Shown: one piece after another, positions 1-7,809 of the stretch | Numbering within the stretch: position 1 is the stretch's first letter | Layout: each line of letters opens with the position of its first letter | DNA from: Paenibacillus sambharensis | Lineage (GTDB): Bacteria > Bacillota > Bacilli > Paenibacillales > Paenibacillaceae | Direction of reading: 5' to 3' | DNA: 64,000 nucleotides | Assembly (NCBI RefSeq): GCF_003233845.1 | Contig: NZ_QKRB01000044.1 | Coordinates: 310,001 to 374,000, forward strand | Made by a program: the position numbers and the translations under genes | Notes under the pieces: model-generated | What the model was told of the DNA's origin: nothing | The model's database searches: none | What the model saw: only the letters and a program-made list of their open reading frames with translations

Positions 1-157
1 GCTGGCGGAGCATTATACGAACCTGATCCACTATAAGCACTTTCACTGGTATATGAACTGGTTTGTATTTGCGGCAGGATTCTATGCGATGCGCCGGTAT
101 GCAATCTGGTTCTTCTATGGTTCAAGTCCCTCCAGGAAAGGCGGGAAGTACCTATGA
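1..157 (+). CDS. CBO0543-type membrane protein, C-terminal fragment
   Basis: Only the last 51 codons are inside the window; the reading frame is open from base 2 and stops with TGA at 155-157. The fragment is aromatic and membrane-like and ends in WFFYG followed by a short basic tail. It aligns by eye with the C-terminal part of the next gene (HYTNLIHYKHFHWY against EYTDLIEYHSWEWY), so the two are tandem paralogues. The stop overlaps the next ATG by two bases, which implies translational coupling. The family (CBO0543-type, small multi-pass membrane proteins of Firmicutes) has no established function; the assignment rests on remembered family pattern. Confidence 0.7.
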   Translation, partial: LAEHYTNLIHYKHFHWYMNWFVFAAGFYAMRRYAIWFFYGSSPSRKGGKYL

Positions 158-702
158 TCTGGATTACGGAGTGGAAATTTGATCATTGGTTCCTGGCTTC
201 TGTCTATGTGACCTGCTTCATTCTGCTGTTCCTGATCCCTAAGGAGCGGCGCAGGCAGGCTCACGCCGTCTATCTGTTCCAAGGCTTCATGACCTGGATT
301 CTTGGACTGATTGTGGTGGAGATGGGCTGGCTGGATTACCCGGTGAGGGAATTCAACCTGGCCACGCAGACAAGCTTCCTCTTTGAATATCTGGCTTATC
401 CGACGGTGACAGCCTATTTCAATGTTTATTACCCGGCTGGCCGGCCGGCTATCGTTCGCATGCTGTACACAGGGGCCTACTGCGCAGCGATCACGATACC
501 GGAGATTTTCCTGGAGGAGTACACGGACCTTATCGAGTATCACAGCTGGGAATGGTACTGGACGTTCATCAGCCTCTACCTGACACTCATGCTGTCCAGA
601 TGGTTCCATAACTGGTTCTTCTACGGCGGAGGAAATGATACTACCGTATACAAGAGGCTGATAGGTTCCGAGCAGGCGGAGCAGCGCAAGCCGGGACGGT
701 AA
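154..702 (+). CDS. CBO0543 family multi-pass membrane protein
   Basis: The 182-residue product has about five hydrophobic segments separated by short charged loops and many Trp/Tyr residues near the segment ends. The C-terminal stretch EYTDLIEYHSWEWYWTFISL followed by WFFYG is typical of the CBO0543 group of uncharacterised Firmicute membrane proteins. The start ATG overlaps the TGA of the upstream paralogue, so the pair is probably co-translated. A third relative lies on the minus strand at 40660-41211. Function is unknown; no catalytic motif is visible. No clear terminator separates it from the GntR gene 88 bp downstream. Confidence 0.8.
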   Translation: MIWITEWKFDHWFLASVYVTCFILLFLIPKERRRQAHAVYLFQGFMTWILGLIVVEMGWLDYPVREFNLATQTSFLFEYLAYPTVTAYFNVYYPAGRPAIVRMLYTGAYCAAITIPEIFLEEYTDLIEYHSWEWYWTFISLYLTLMLSRWFHNWFFYGGGNDTTVYKRLIGSEQAEQRKPGR

Positions 703-790
703 AATGGCTGTGACGGCGGCTTTCTTCCAGCCCCTCTTTTCTGTTAAGATCAGGACAGGAACTGCATAGGGGAAGGGGACCGGGTGCTGG

Positions 791-1504
791 ATGATCCCGA
801 ACTATATTCTGATTAAGGACAAGCTGGACCGGATGATGGTATCCGGCGAGCTGCCGGTAGGTGCGAAGCTGCCCTCCGAGCCGGAGCTGGCAGCCTCCTT
901 CGGTGTGAGCCGGGAGACGCTGCGAGCCGCACTGAAGCAGCTGGAGCAGGAGGGCAAGCTGAGATGCCGCAACGGAGTGGGACGCTTCGTGATCCGGCCG
1001 CTGCACTCGATTCCAAGCTCCATTGACAAGCTGGGCTCAACCTCCGAGATGATTCACGCATCCGGCCTGCAGGAGACCGAGGTGCAGGAGTCGGTCCGGA
1101 TTGACCGGTGCCAGCAGGAATGGGCGGAGAATCTGAGCCTTGAGGAAGGGGATGATGTCATCGTCATTGAACGGGTCCGCAAGGCGAATGACGATCCTGT
1201 ATCCTTTAACATCAACGTGCTTCCGCACGGTATCGTCGGCATGGCGTTCGCCCGCAGGCCGCTGCAGGGCTCGCTGATGACCTTTCTGGAGGAGGAATGC
1301 AGCATTCGCCTGGTCAGCGCGATGAGTGAAGTCATCGTTCCTGCGGCGAAGGATCTGCATGCGAAGAAGCTCCGCGTATCACCAGAGGCGACGGTCCTGC
1401 TGCTGAAGCAGACACATTTTGACGAAGACAACCGGCCTGTACTGTTCTCATACGATTATTACCGCAATGATGTATTTAAGTTTTGGGTGAGACGCTCCCG
1501 CTGA
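791..1504 (+). CDS. GntR-family transcriptional regulator, HutC/UTRA subfamily
   Basis: A 237-residue regulator. Residues 5-70 form the GntR winged helix (LPVGAKLPSEPELAASFGVS then RETLRAALKQLEQEG), and the rest is a UTRA ligand-binding domain, which places it in the HutC subfamily. Such regulators usually repress sugar, aminosugar or phosphonate uptake genes and let go of DNA when a small ligand binds. Members of this subfamily recognise palindromes centred on GTCTAGAC or similar. A perfect palindrome of that kind sits at 2778-2793 just upstream of the ABC importer operon, so control of that operon is the likely role. The stop codon lies inside the following terminator hairpin. Confidence 0.92.
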   Translation: MIPNYILIKDKLDRMMVSGELPVGAKLPSEPELAASFGVSRETLRAALKQLEQEGKLRCRNGVGRFVIRPLHSIPSSIDKLGSTSEMIHASGLQETEVQESVRIDRCQQEWAENLSLEEGDDVIVIERVRKANDDPVSFNINVLPHGIVGMAFARRPLQGSLMTFLEEECSIRLVSAMSEVIVPAAKDLHAKKLRVSPEATVLLLKQTHFDEDNRPVLFSYDYYRNDVFKFWVRRSR

Positions 1505-1519
1505 CGGGGGCGTTTTTGT
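1490..1519 (+). terminator. Rho-independent terminator of the GntR gene
   Basis: An inverted repeat ACGCTCCCG / CGGGGGCGT surrounds the gntR stop codon and is followed by TTTTTGTTT. The left arm is still coding sequence, so the hairpin is built into the last codons of the gene. Confidence 0.8.
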
Positions 1520-1557
1520 TTAATATATCCTGCTGAAGCCTGCCCCGGCAGGTATTC

Positions 1558-2154
1558 TTAGGGTTCTAGACAGCATTGATCCAGATAAACGGTAAAGCTC
1601 TCTATATTCTGAAGAATATATCGGTTATCGCCTTCAAGCTTGCTCATCATGATGCTGCCTTCCAGGATTGCGAGCGTAAAGTTTGCCAGTGCACCGGCAT
1701 CTACGCCTGCTTTGAATTCTCCGCGCCGGATTCCGTCTTCGATCACACTCTTCAGCATGATGAGGGAATCCTCAAGCGCCTTAACGGCTTGTGAACGCAG
1801 CACGGGGTGAGAATCATCACTCTCTACGGCTGTATTCAGCAGCGGACATCCGCCGACAAACGGGGGATGCTCTGCAACCTTGTCATAGACGCGCAGGAAT
1901 GCCAAGAGCTTGCTTTTTGCAGTGTGATGCTGCTCCATGGCCTCAGTAAATAACCGCCCTACCGTACTGGCCGCATAATTGAAGGATTCGGCTGCAAGTT
2001 CATCTTTATTGGTAAAGTGACGGTAAATACCGCCCTTCTTAATGCCTGTCTTTTCGATGATATCGGCAATGGAAGCCCCGGCATAGCCTCTTTGATTAAA
2101 GAGCTCGGCAGACTTCGTAATGATATACTGACGTGTTTTATCGCCTTTGCGCAT
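1558..2154 (-). CDS. TetR/AcrR-family transcriptional regulator
   Basis: A 198-residue regulator. The N-terminal 50 residues are a TetR helix-turn-helix (KSAELFNQRGYAGASIADI, then GIKKGGIYRHFTNKDEL), followed by an all-helical ligand domain. The closest remembered type is the YxaF/LmrA-like group, in which such genes lie beside a drug or metabolite efflux transporter. Here the neighbour at 2285-2690, divergently placed, is only a decayed MFS transporter, so the regulator may have lost its original target. The gene lies antisense to its flanks and separates gntR from its presumed target operon, which suggests the TetR-MFS pair was inserted there. Confidence 0.9.
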   Translation of the reverse strand: MRKGDKTRQYIITKSAELFNQRGYAGASIADIIEKTGIKKGGIYRHFTNKDELAAESFNYAASTVGRLFTEAMEQHHTAKSKLLAFLRVYDKVAEHPPFVGGCPLLNTAVESDDSHPVLRSQAVKALEDSLIMLKSVIEDGIRRGEFKAGVDAGALANFTLAILEGSIMMSKLEGDNRYILQNIESFTVYLDQCCLEP

Positions 2155-2284
2155 GGAAACCTCCTGATTATCGCGTGCTATGCTGCCTATTATATCAAAT
2201 TCAGTAGTTGTAAATTATTCCCTCCGTGTTATGATTAATAAAGAGACCGGTTGGTACCTTTTTTGATTATACACTTTAGATGGA

Positions 2285-2690
2285 ATGGGGGGAAGCCCAT
2301 CGCGCAATCCTGTGTTGATGGTTGTGATTACAGCCCTGTTTACATGCGGGTTCAGTATGGGGACTGTTGAGATGCACCTGATGGCGATCCAGCAGACGAT
2401 GCATGCTGCCCATACCATGCTCATCGCCTCGATCAGTATTCTCGGGTTGCTGAAGCTGGTTGGCGGATTTGTGTTTTCCGCTTTGCTGGACCGGTTTCCA
2501 AGGCGGAATATTGCTCGCAGGTGAAACGCTGAAGACGGAATCCATAGGGCTTCAAACTGGCATACTGCTGCTGTTCCATCAGCTGGGGGGCGTGGGTGCG
2601 GCTCTGGCCGGAGGGATTAATTATGACTTGTTTCAGAACTACCAGGTGCTTCTGCTCATCAATATTGGCCTTAGCTTGGGCACTGCCGTA
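2285..2690 (+). pseudogene. Decayed MFS transporter (C-terminal half, internal deletion)
   Basis: Two overlapping frames carry pieces of one MFS protein. Frame one (from the ATG at 2285) reads through ITALFTCGFSMGTVEMHL and a segment ending FVFSALLDRFPRR, and stops at 2524. The other frame takes over at about 2508 with LAGETLKTESIGLQTGILL and ends with a final membrane segment near 2690. The first piece resembles the start of the C-terminal MFS half (TM7-8) and the second resembles TM11-12. The N-terminal half is therefore missing and the TM9-10 region is deleted with a frameshift. It is divergent from the TetR gene, the usual arrangement of an efflux pump and its repressor. It is almost certainly non-functional. 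Confidence 0.8.
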
Positions 2691-2716
2691 AGAGACCGCC
2701 CGGGCGGTCTCTTTTT
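2691..2716 (+). terminator. Strong Rho-independent terminator
   Basis: Bases 2691-2712 form a perfect 22-bp palindrome (left arm AGAGACCGCCC) followed by a T run. It closes the MFS remnant and insulates the importer operon from it. Confidence 0.9.
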
Positions 2717-2777
2717 ACAATTGTTTCATATGCCAATAACACGCCGCTAATAAAACAACCTGATAATCATACCCATA

Positions 2778-2793
2778 AGCTGTCTAGACAGCT
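2778..2793. promoter_or_regulatory. Perfect palindrome, probable GntR/HutC operator
   Basis: AGCTGTCTAGACAGCT is a perfect 16-bp palindrome ending 25 bp before the ATG of the binding-protein gene. TGTCTAGACA matches the core type bound by HutC-subfamily GntR regulators (the DasR/NagR and PhnF class sites contain GTCTAGAC-like centres). It directly abuts TATTATGAT, a plausible -10 region, so a bound protein would block transcription. The obvious candidate repressor is the UTRA-domain regulator at 791-1504. Confidence 0.7.
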
Positions 2794-2818
2794 ATTATGA
2801 TAATCGGAGGATGGGAAC

Positions 2819-4054
2819 ATGAAGAGAAGGTTGTCCTTAATGCTGTGCACCCTGGTGGCTGCAATGAGCCTTGCCGCTTGCGGCAATGGGAACAATGCCG
2901 GAAATGCCGGCAGCACAGGCGGTAATGCAGGCGCAGGCTCCAATGTGGAAGCTGCCGCAAACACGGCCAATGAGCCTCAGAAGGAAGCGCCAAGCTACAA
3001 GGTTACGATTGCGACAGCAGGCGATACGAATATGACGGAGCTGCAGGAAGAAGCGATTGTGCCGGGCTTCAAGGAGCTGTATCCGGGCTCGGAGATTAAC
3101 GTGGTGGGAACAGGAGCGGGCGATGCGGGCTCGCAGAAGATTTTCGAGAAGCTGAAGGCCCAGAAGGATGCCGGCAAGACGGAGTGGGATATCGACGTGG
3201 CGATCGTGCATCAGAGCATGATGAAATCGCTGATTGAGAATGATCTGCTGGACCAGTATGTGCCGATGTCGGCCAACAAGGATTATGTGGTATCGGCGGA
3301 CAGCAAGAACAGCCTGGGAACGAACGTGGAAGGCTATGTTATCCCGCTGTTCCACAGCCAGATTGCGCTTGCCTACAATCCGGACAAGGTGACGGAGGTG
3401 CCGGACAATTTTGACCAGCTGGAGCAGTGGATCAAGGATAACCCGAAGCGCTTCGGCTATAACGGCGTGCTGAACGGCATGAGCGGCGTGGGCTTCGTAA
3501 CGGCCTATGCGTACCACAAGACCGGCGACTACACGCAGCTGACAGAGGGTCCATATGATGCCGAGCTGGAGAAGAAATGGCCGGCGGTTATGAAAGAGCT
3601 GAAGGCGCTGCCTGCGACGATTACCAACGGCAACAACGGCACGCTAGACATGCTGAACCGCGGTGAGATCGACATGGGTCCGGTATGGGTGGACATGTTC
3701 CAGCTGTGGATCAGCGAAGGCCGCCTGAACCCGAGCCTGAAGCTGAAGCTGCCGGTGCCGGGTCTGCCGGGGCAGCCAATGTATATCGTCATTCCGAAGA
3801 ATGCGAAGAACAAGGAAGCGGCGCTGAAATACGCGGACTATCTGAGCTCGCCAGAGGTGCAGGCGGAAGTGATCGTAGGCCGCAACACCTGGTACCCGGG
3901 CATTGACGCGAACGTTGTGCTGGAGAAGGCCAGCGCCGAAGCGAAGGAGCAGCTGTTCAGCGATATCTCCGCGGACGACTTGAACAGCCGGGGCCAGTCA
4001 CTGCCGCTGACCGACTACTTCAAGAATTTGCAGACCGCTTACGAAACGAACTAA
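2819..4054 (+). CDS. ABC importer substrate-binding lipoprotein
   Basis: A 411-residue extracellular binding protein with a lipoprotein signal peptide (charged MKRR, hydrophobic core, lipobox LAAC with Cys21) and then a low-complexity Gly/Asn/Ala linker. The mature part has a family-1/Pot-like periplasmic binding fold pattern, including a hinge region with LNRGEIDMGPVWVDMF and a conserved end segment on shifted boundaries (YADYLSSPEVQAEVI). The ATG follows CGGAGGA. It heads an operon with two permeases and an ATPase, then an inositol-monophosphatase-family enzyme, which hints at a phosphorylated polyol or phosphodiester substrate. That substrate is inference only; polyamine, iron or sugar binding proteins share this fold. 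Confidence 0.88.
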   Translation: MKRRLSLMLCTLVAAMSLAACGNGNNAGNAGSTGGNAGAGSNVEAAANTANEPQKEAPSYKVTIATAGDTNMTELQEEAIVPGFKELYPGSEINVVGTGAGDAGSQKIFEKLKAQKDAGKTEWDIDVAIVHQSMMKSLIENDLLDQYVPMSANKDYVVSADSKNSLGTNVEGYVIPLFHSQIALAYNPDKVTEVPDNFDQLEQWIKDNPKRFGYNGVLNGMSGVGFVTAYAYHKTGDYTQLTEGPYDAELEKKWPAVMKELKALPATITNGNNGTLDMLNRGEIDMGPVWVDMFQLWISEGRLNPSLKLKLPVPGLPGQPMYIVIPKNAKNKEAALKYADYLSSPEVQAEVIVGRNTWYPGIDANVVLEKASAEAKEQLFSDISADDLNSRGQSLPLTDYFKNLQTAYETN

Positions 4055-4079
4055 TTCAACAATATAGGACGGTGCATGG

Positions 4080-4955
4080 ATGAATAACGCGCAAACAGCA
4101 CGTGCAGCCGGGACGGAACGAACAGCGAAAATCCCATCGTCCATATGGAAATGGCTGGCCGGGGCGGGTATTGCCGCCCCAGCCGTTTCCATTGTGGGCA
4201 TCTTCTTTGTTTATCCCTTTATTCAGTCATTGACAGAAAGCTTCCGCACCGAAGATGGTGCCTATACACTCGCAAACTACGGCAAGGCATTCCGGCTCTA
4301 TGCCGGCGATATGTGGTTCACCTTATGGGTCAGCGGCCTAAGTCTGGGTCTGCTGCTGCTTTTGTCCGTGCTGCTTGGCGGACTGCTGCGATTGAAAACA
4401 GCCTCCTTCGTGGAGTTTCTCTTTAAGATCCCGCTCTTCGTTCCATTCGTCGTGGTAGGACATGCGATGCGGGTGTTTCTGGCTCCGCACGGCACGTTGA
4501 ATTCGGCGCTTATGCCGCTTGGCCTGTATGACCCGGACCAGGTGCCGTCCATCGCCTTCTCTACAGCGGGACTGGTGCTGGCACTCGTCTGGAAAAATAT
4601 CGGCTTCGCGCTGCTGCTCGTGCTTGGCGCCTTCCGCGGCGTTGATAACAGCTACCTGGAAGCTGCACGCAATCAGGGGGCGGGAAGCTTCAGACTGATC
4701 AAAGATATTCTGCTGCCGATGGGCAAGGGTTCGATCGGTGTTGTCGCCGTGCTGACGTTCAGCTCCATGATGGGGAGCTTCTCCATTCCGGCCATGATGG
4801 GCAGTGCCGACGGCAGGCAAATGCTGATGGTGGACCTCTATTACCAGATTGTCTATCAGCAGGATTATGGTGTGGCTAATGCACTCGGCGTCATCTCTTA
4901 CCTGGTGTCAATGGGGGCGGCAATTTACTACATGAAGAAGGTGGCGAAGGCATGA
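4080..4955 (+). CDS. ABC importer permease 1
   Basis: A 291-residue integral membrane protein with six predicted transmembrane segments. The binding-protein-dependent transport signature near residues 195-215 (YLEAARNQGAGSFRLIKDIL) is the EAA loop that contacts the ATPase. It belongs to the CysT/PotB-like permease type (BPD_transp_1). It lies 25 bp after the binding-protein gene, and its last codons overlap the start of the second permease by 4 bp. Together with that permease it should form the heterodimeric channel in the cytoplasmic membrane. Confidence 0.92.
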   Translation: MNNAQTARAAGTERTAKIPSSIWKWLAGAGIAAPAVSIVGIFFVYPFIQSLTESFRTEDGAYTLANYGKAFRLYAGDMWFTLWVSGLSLGLLLLLSVLLGGLLRLKTASFVEFLFKIPLFVPFVVVGHAMRVFLAPHGTLNSALMPLGLYDPDQVPSIAFSTAGLVLALVWKNIGFALLLVLGAFRGVDNSYLEAARNQGAGSFRLIKDILLPMGKGSIGVVAVLTFSSMMGSFSIPAMMGSADGRQMLMVDLYYQIVYQQDYGVANALGVISYLVSMGAAIYYMKKVAKA

Positions 4956-5806
4956 ACGCGGAAACTGCTGCTGTACAACCGGCCGGATCCGGCATGATGA
5001 CGGGCGCACGCTGGCGCCGGCTGCTGCTCAGGATGATCCTGATGGCGGGAGCCTTGTTCCTGATCATGGGACCGCTCCTCAGCCTGCTGATCTGGTCGTT
5101 CGCCGAGAAATGGTACTGGCCGAGTCCGTGGCCGCTGGAGTGGGGAACCTCCTACTGGTCCAAGGTGTTCGAAGGCAAAATGATGGATGCGCTTATATCA
5201 AGCTTCCTGATCGCGACAGCGGTGACGGTTATCTGCCTGATCATCAGCATACCGCTGTCCTATATGCTTGCCCGCTACCGGATTCCGGGCCGGACCATTC
5301 TGCTGCTGCTGTTCCTGCTGCCGCAGGCATTCCCGCAGCTGCCTGTATTCTCGAACGCGATGGTGCTGATGTACCGCTGGGATCTCGTGGGAACCTGGAC
5401 GGGCGTCATTCTGATTCATCTGGTAGGGTCGGTGGTGTTCTGCATCTGGACGATGGTGTCCGTGTTTCAGTCCATACCGACGTCAGTAGAGGAAGCCTCC
5501 ACTATGCTGGGGGCATCGAAGCTGAGATCGTTCTTCACGATTACGCTGCCGCTGGCAGTGCCGGGTGTCATCGCATCCTCTCTGCTGGTGTTCCTGTACT
5601 CGCTGGATGAATTCACAGGCAGCCTGCTGATCGGCGCCCCGTTCAAAACAACGCTGCCGGTCTTCATGTATAACGCGGCGATGGGCTACGAAATGCAGAT
5701 TGCCTCAGTAACGGCGATCCTGCTGATGCTGCCGGGTATTATCCTGCTGCTGCTGATGCAGAAGTTCATGAAGTCAGAATATCTAAGCGCATTCGGGAGG
5801 GTCTAA
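4952..5806 (+). CDS. ABC importer permease 2
   Basis: A 284-residue, six-segment membrane protein, second half of the importer channel. The EAA loop is seen as VEEASTMLGASKLRSFFTI, followed by LPLAVPGVIASSLLVF. It is of the PotC/CysW-like permease type. The start overlaps the end of permease 1 by 4 bp, and one base separates its stop from the ATPase gene, so the three cytoplasmic-membrane components are tightly coupled translationally. Confidence 0.92.
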   Translation: MNAETAAVQPAGSGMMTGARWRRLLLRMILMAGALFLIMGPLLSLLIWSFAEKWYWPSPWPLEWGTSYWSKVFEGKMMDALISSFLIATAVTVICLIISIPLSYMLARYRIPGRTILLLLFLLPQAFPQLPVFSNAMVLMYRWDLVGTWTGVILIHLVGSVVFCIWTMVSVFQSIPTSVEEASTMLGASKLRSFFTITLPLAVPGVIASSLLVFLYSLDEFTGSLLIGAPFKTTLPVFMYNAAMGYEMQIASVTAILLMLPGIILLLLMQKFMKSEYLSAFGRV

Positions 5807-5807
5807 G

Positions 5808-6881
5808 ATGCAGATTCGCATTGAGCGGTTAACGAAGACATATGCCAATCAGAGAGGGATTAACCAGATTGACTTGACGCTGCCGGAAGGCGGGCTGACT
5901 GCAATTGTAGGTCCAAGCGGCTGCGGTAAGACGACACTGCTGCGCACGCTTGCCGGACTGATCAAGCCGGACAGCGGAGCTATCCGCTTCGGCGGCAAGG
6001 ATGTCACCTATGCGCCGCCGCAGCATCGCGGGGCGACAATGGTGTTCCAGAACTATGCGCTCTGGCCGCATATGTCGGTGTTCGATAATATTGCGTACGG
6101 GCTGAAGCTGCGCCGGACGCCCGCCGCTGAGATTGAGTTACGCGTAACCGATGTGCTCCGCCGCGTGGAGATTGACCCGGCCGATGTGAAGAAGCGGCAT
6201 CCGCAGCAGTATTCGGGCGGCCAGCAGCAGCGGATTGCACTGGCAAGAGCGCTGGTTGTTCAGCCGCATCTGCTGCTGATGGACGAGCCGCTGTCTAATC
6301 TGGATGCCAAGGTTAGGCAGCGCCTGCGGGTGGAGATCCGCAACATTCAGCAGTCGTTCGGCATCACGGCGCTGTATGTCACTCACGACCAGGAGGAAGC
6401 ACTGTCGATGGCCGACTATGTGGTGCTGATGAACGAAGGTCGAATCGAGCAGGCCGGCACGCCCAAGGAGGTATATTATCAGCCGTCCAGTTATTTCACG
6501 GCGCATTTCCTCGGCGACAGCCATACGCTGCATGTGCGGCGCGGCGCGGAGATGAAGAGGCTGGTCGTCCGTTCCTGCGATATGACAATCGGAAGCAGGG
6601 CAGAGCAGCTGCCGCCTGGCTCAGCCCGCGATTATCCGCTTGCAGAGTCTGTGGAAGGAGGCTGGCAGCTGACCGGCGAAGTGACCAATCACTTGTTTAT
6701 TGGCTCTTCTTACCGCCACATGGTCCGGATCGGCAGCCAAACCTTCTTCGCGGATGCGGATGAGGCCTATGAGCCTGGCGTTTACCGCCTGCATCTGCCA
6801 GAGGAGCGGGCGTACTGGTTCGAGCCGGAGGGGCAGGGAGCGGACACGGGTGGACGGATGATCAGCGGGGTTACGGCATGA
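5808..6881 (+). CDS. ABC importer ATP-binding protein (PotA/CysA type)
   Basis: A 357-residue ATPase that powers the importer. Walker A is GPSGCGKTT near residue 35, the Q-loop region is VFQNYALWPHMSV, the signature is YSGGQQQRIALARAL, Walker B is LLLMDEPLSNLD, and the switch histidine is in VTHDQEEA. The C-terminal 120 residues form a TOBE/OB-type regulatory region typical of the PotA, MalK and FbpC class. The start is one base after the preceding stop. The last codons overlap the ATG of the broken MBL-fold gene by 4 bp, so the whole set is one operon. Confidence 0.95.
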   Translation: MQIRIERLTKTYANQRGINQIDLTLPEGGLTAIVGPSGCGKTTLLRTLAGLIKPDSGAIRFGGKDVTYAPPQHRGATMVFQNYALWPHMSVFDNIAYGLKLRRTPAAEIELRVTDVLRRVEIDPADVKKRHPQQYSGGQQQRIALARALVVQPHLLLMDEPLSNLDAKVRQRLRVEIRNIQQSFGITALYVTHDQEEALSMADYVVLMNEGRIEQAGTPKEVYYQPSSYFTAHFLGDSHTLHVRRGAEMKRLVVRSCDMTIGSRAEQLPPGSARDYPLAESVEGGWQLTGEVTNHLFIGSSYRHMVRIGSQTFFADADEAYEPGVYRLHLPEERAYWFEPEGQGADTGGRMISGVTA

Positions 6882-7778
6882 ACGGATATCCGGAAGTGAA
6901 GCAGAGCGCAGCGGCCAGCGAAGCCGCACTATCTGCAGGGACCACTGTGACTGGAAGCGATAATACGTCTGCAGTCGTTTGCTTCCTGAATATCGGCTGG
7001 GGTGACAGCGATTGTAACGGTCTGCCGTCAGGTCTTCTGACCTTGATTGATGGGGAAGACGGGTCTCCGCCCCCGTGTAAGCAGTACGGCCTGGAATGGA
7101 TGGAACAGGAAGGTGCGGAGCAGCTGGATATGCTGATCTTGACGCACCTGCACGAGGATCATCTCATGGGTCTGCTGCCGTTGGCGGCTGCGAAGCGGAT
7201 TACAGAGGCTGTGCTGCGGTATGAACCGGTTGATCTAACGTCCCTTGATGCATTAAGCGGCTGGGACAGGGAAGATCTGTTTGTACGGCAGGTGCACAAA
7301 CTGCTGGACAGCTATCTTCAGCTTATTCGCACGCTGGAGAGGCCAAGGAACGTTGATTGCTTAGTGTAACGTCTATGCAGATGAGCAGAACCGGCAGGCA
7401 AAGTCCTTGGAGGCTATGTATTCGAGCATCTTTATCCATGGACAGACGATCCGCGTCCGGCTTATGAACAGCTGATTAAGGGGATTGCAGGAGAGCAGTC
7501 AGAACTGCTGTCTTTCTATGAGGTGTCCAATCATGACAGCTCGATCTACCGGTGGTTCCCTGCTGATTCGGACAGACCGGATCAAGGTGTACTGTTCGGC
7601 GTGGACCAATTGGAGCCGGGCTGGCTATGACGAACTGTGCAGCGAGCGGCGGACGCAGTGGTATGTGACAGGTGACGTGCCGAGCGGCTTAACCCGGCAG
7701 GCTTCGAATGATAGAGGGATAGATATTATTATCGGCACGGAGATTGCAGTGAAACGGACAGCCGACGCGGCTGAATAA
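6878..7778 (+). pseudogene. Broken MBL-fold metallo-hydrolase
   Basis: The N-terminal part (6878-7369) holds a metallo-beta-lactamase fold: a FLNIGWGD strand, LPSGLLTLIDG, and the metal motif LTHLHEDH. Around 7006-7021 an alternative frame encodes AIVTV where the main frame reads SDCNG, which looks like two compensating indels. In-frame stops occur at 7367-7369 and near 7382, yet the same frame then continues as GGYVFEHLYPWTDDP through VLFGVDQLEPGW until another stop near 7628. The last piece (RRTQWYVTGDVPSG onward) is in a third frame. The gene still overlaps the ATPase gene by 4 bp, so it was part of the operon. It probably encoded a phosphoesterase-like hydrolase; it is now inactive unless sequencing errors explain the damage. 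Confidence 0.75.
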
Positions 7779-7809
7779 ATACACTTAATAAGTGCAAAGG
7801 ATGAGCAGT

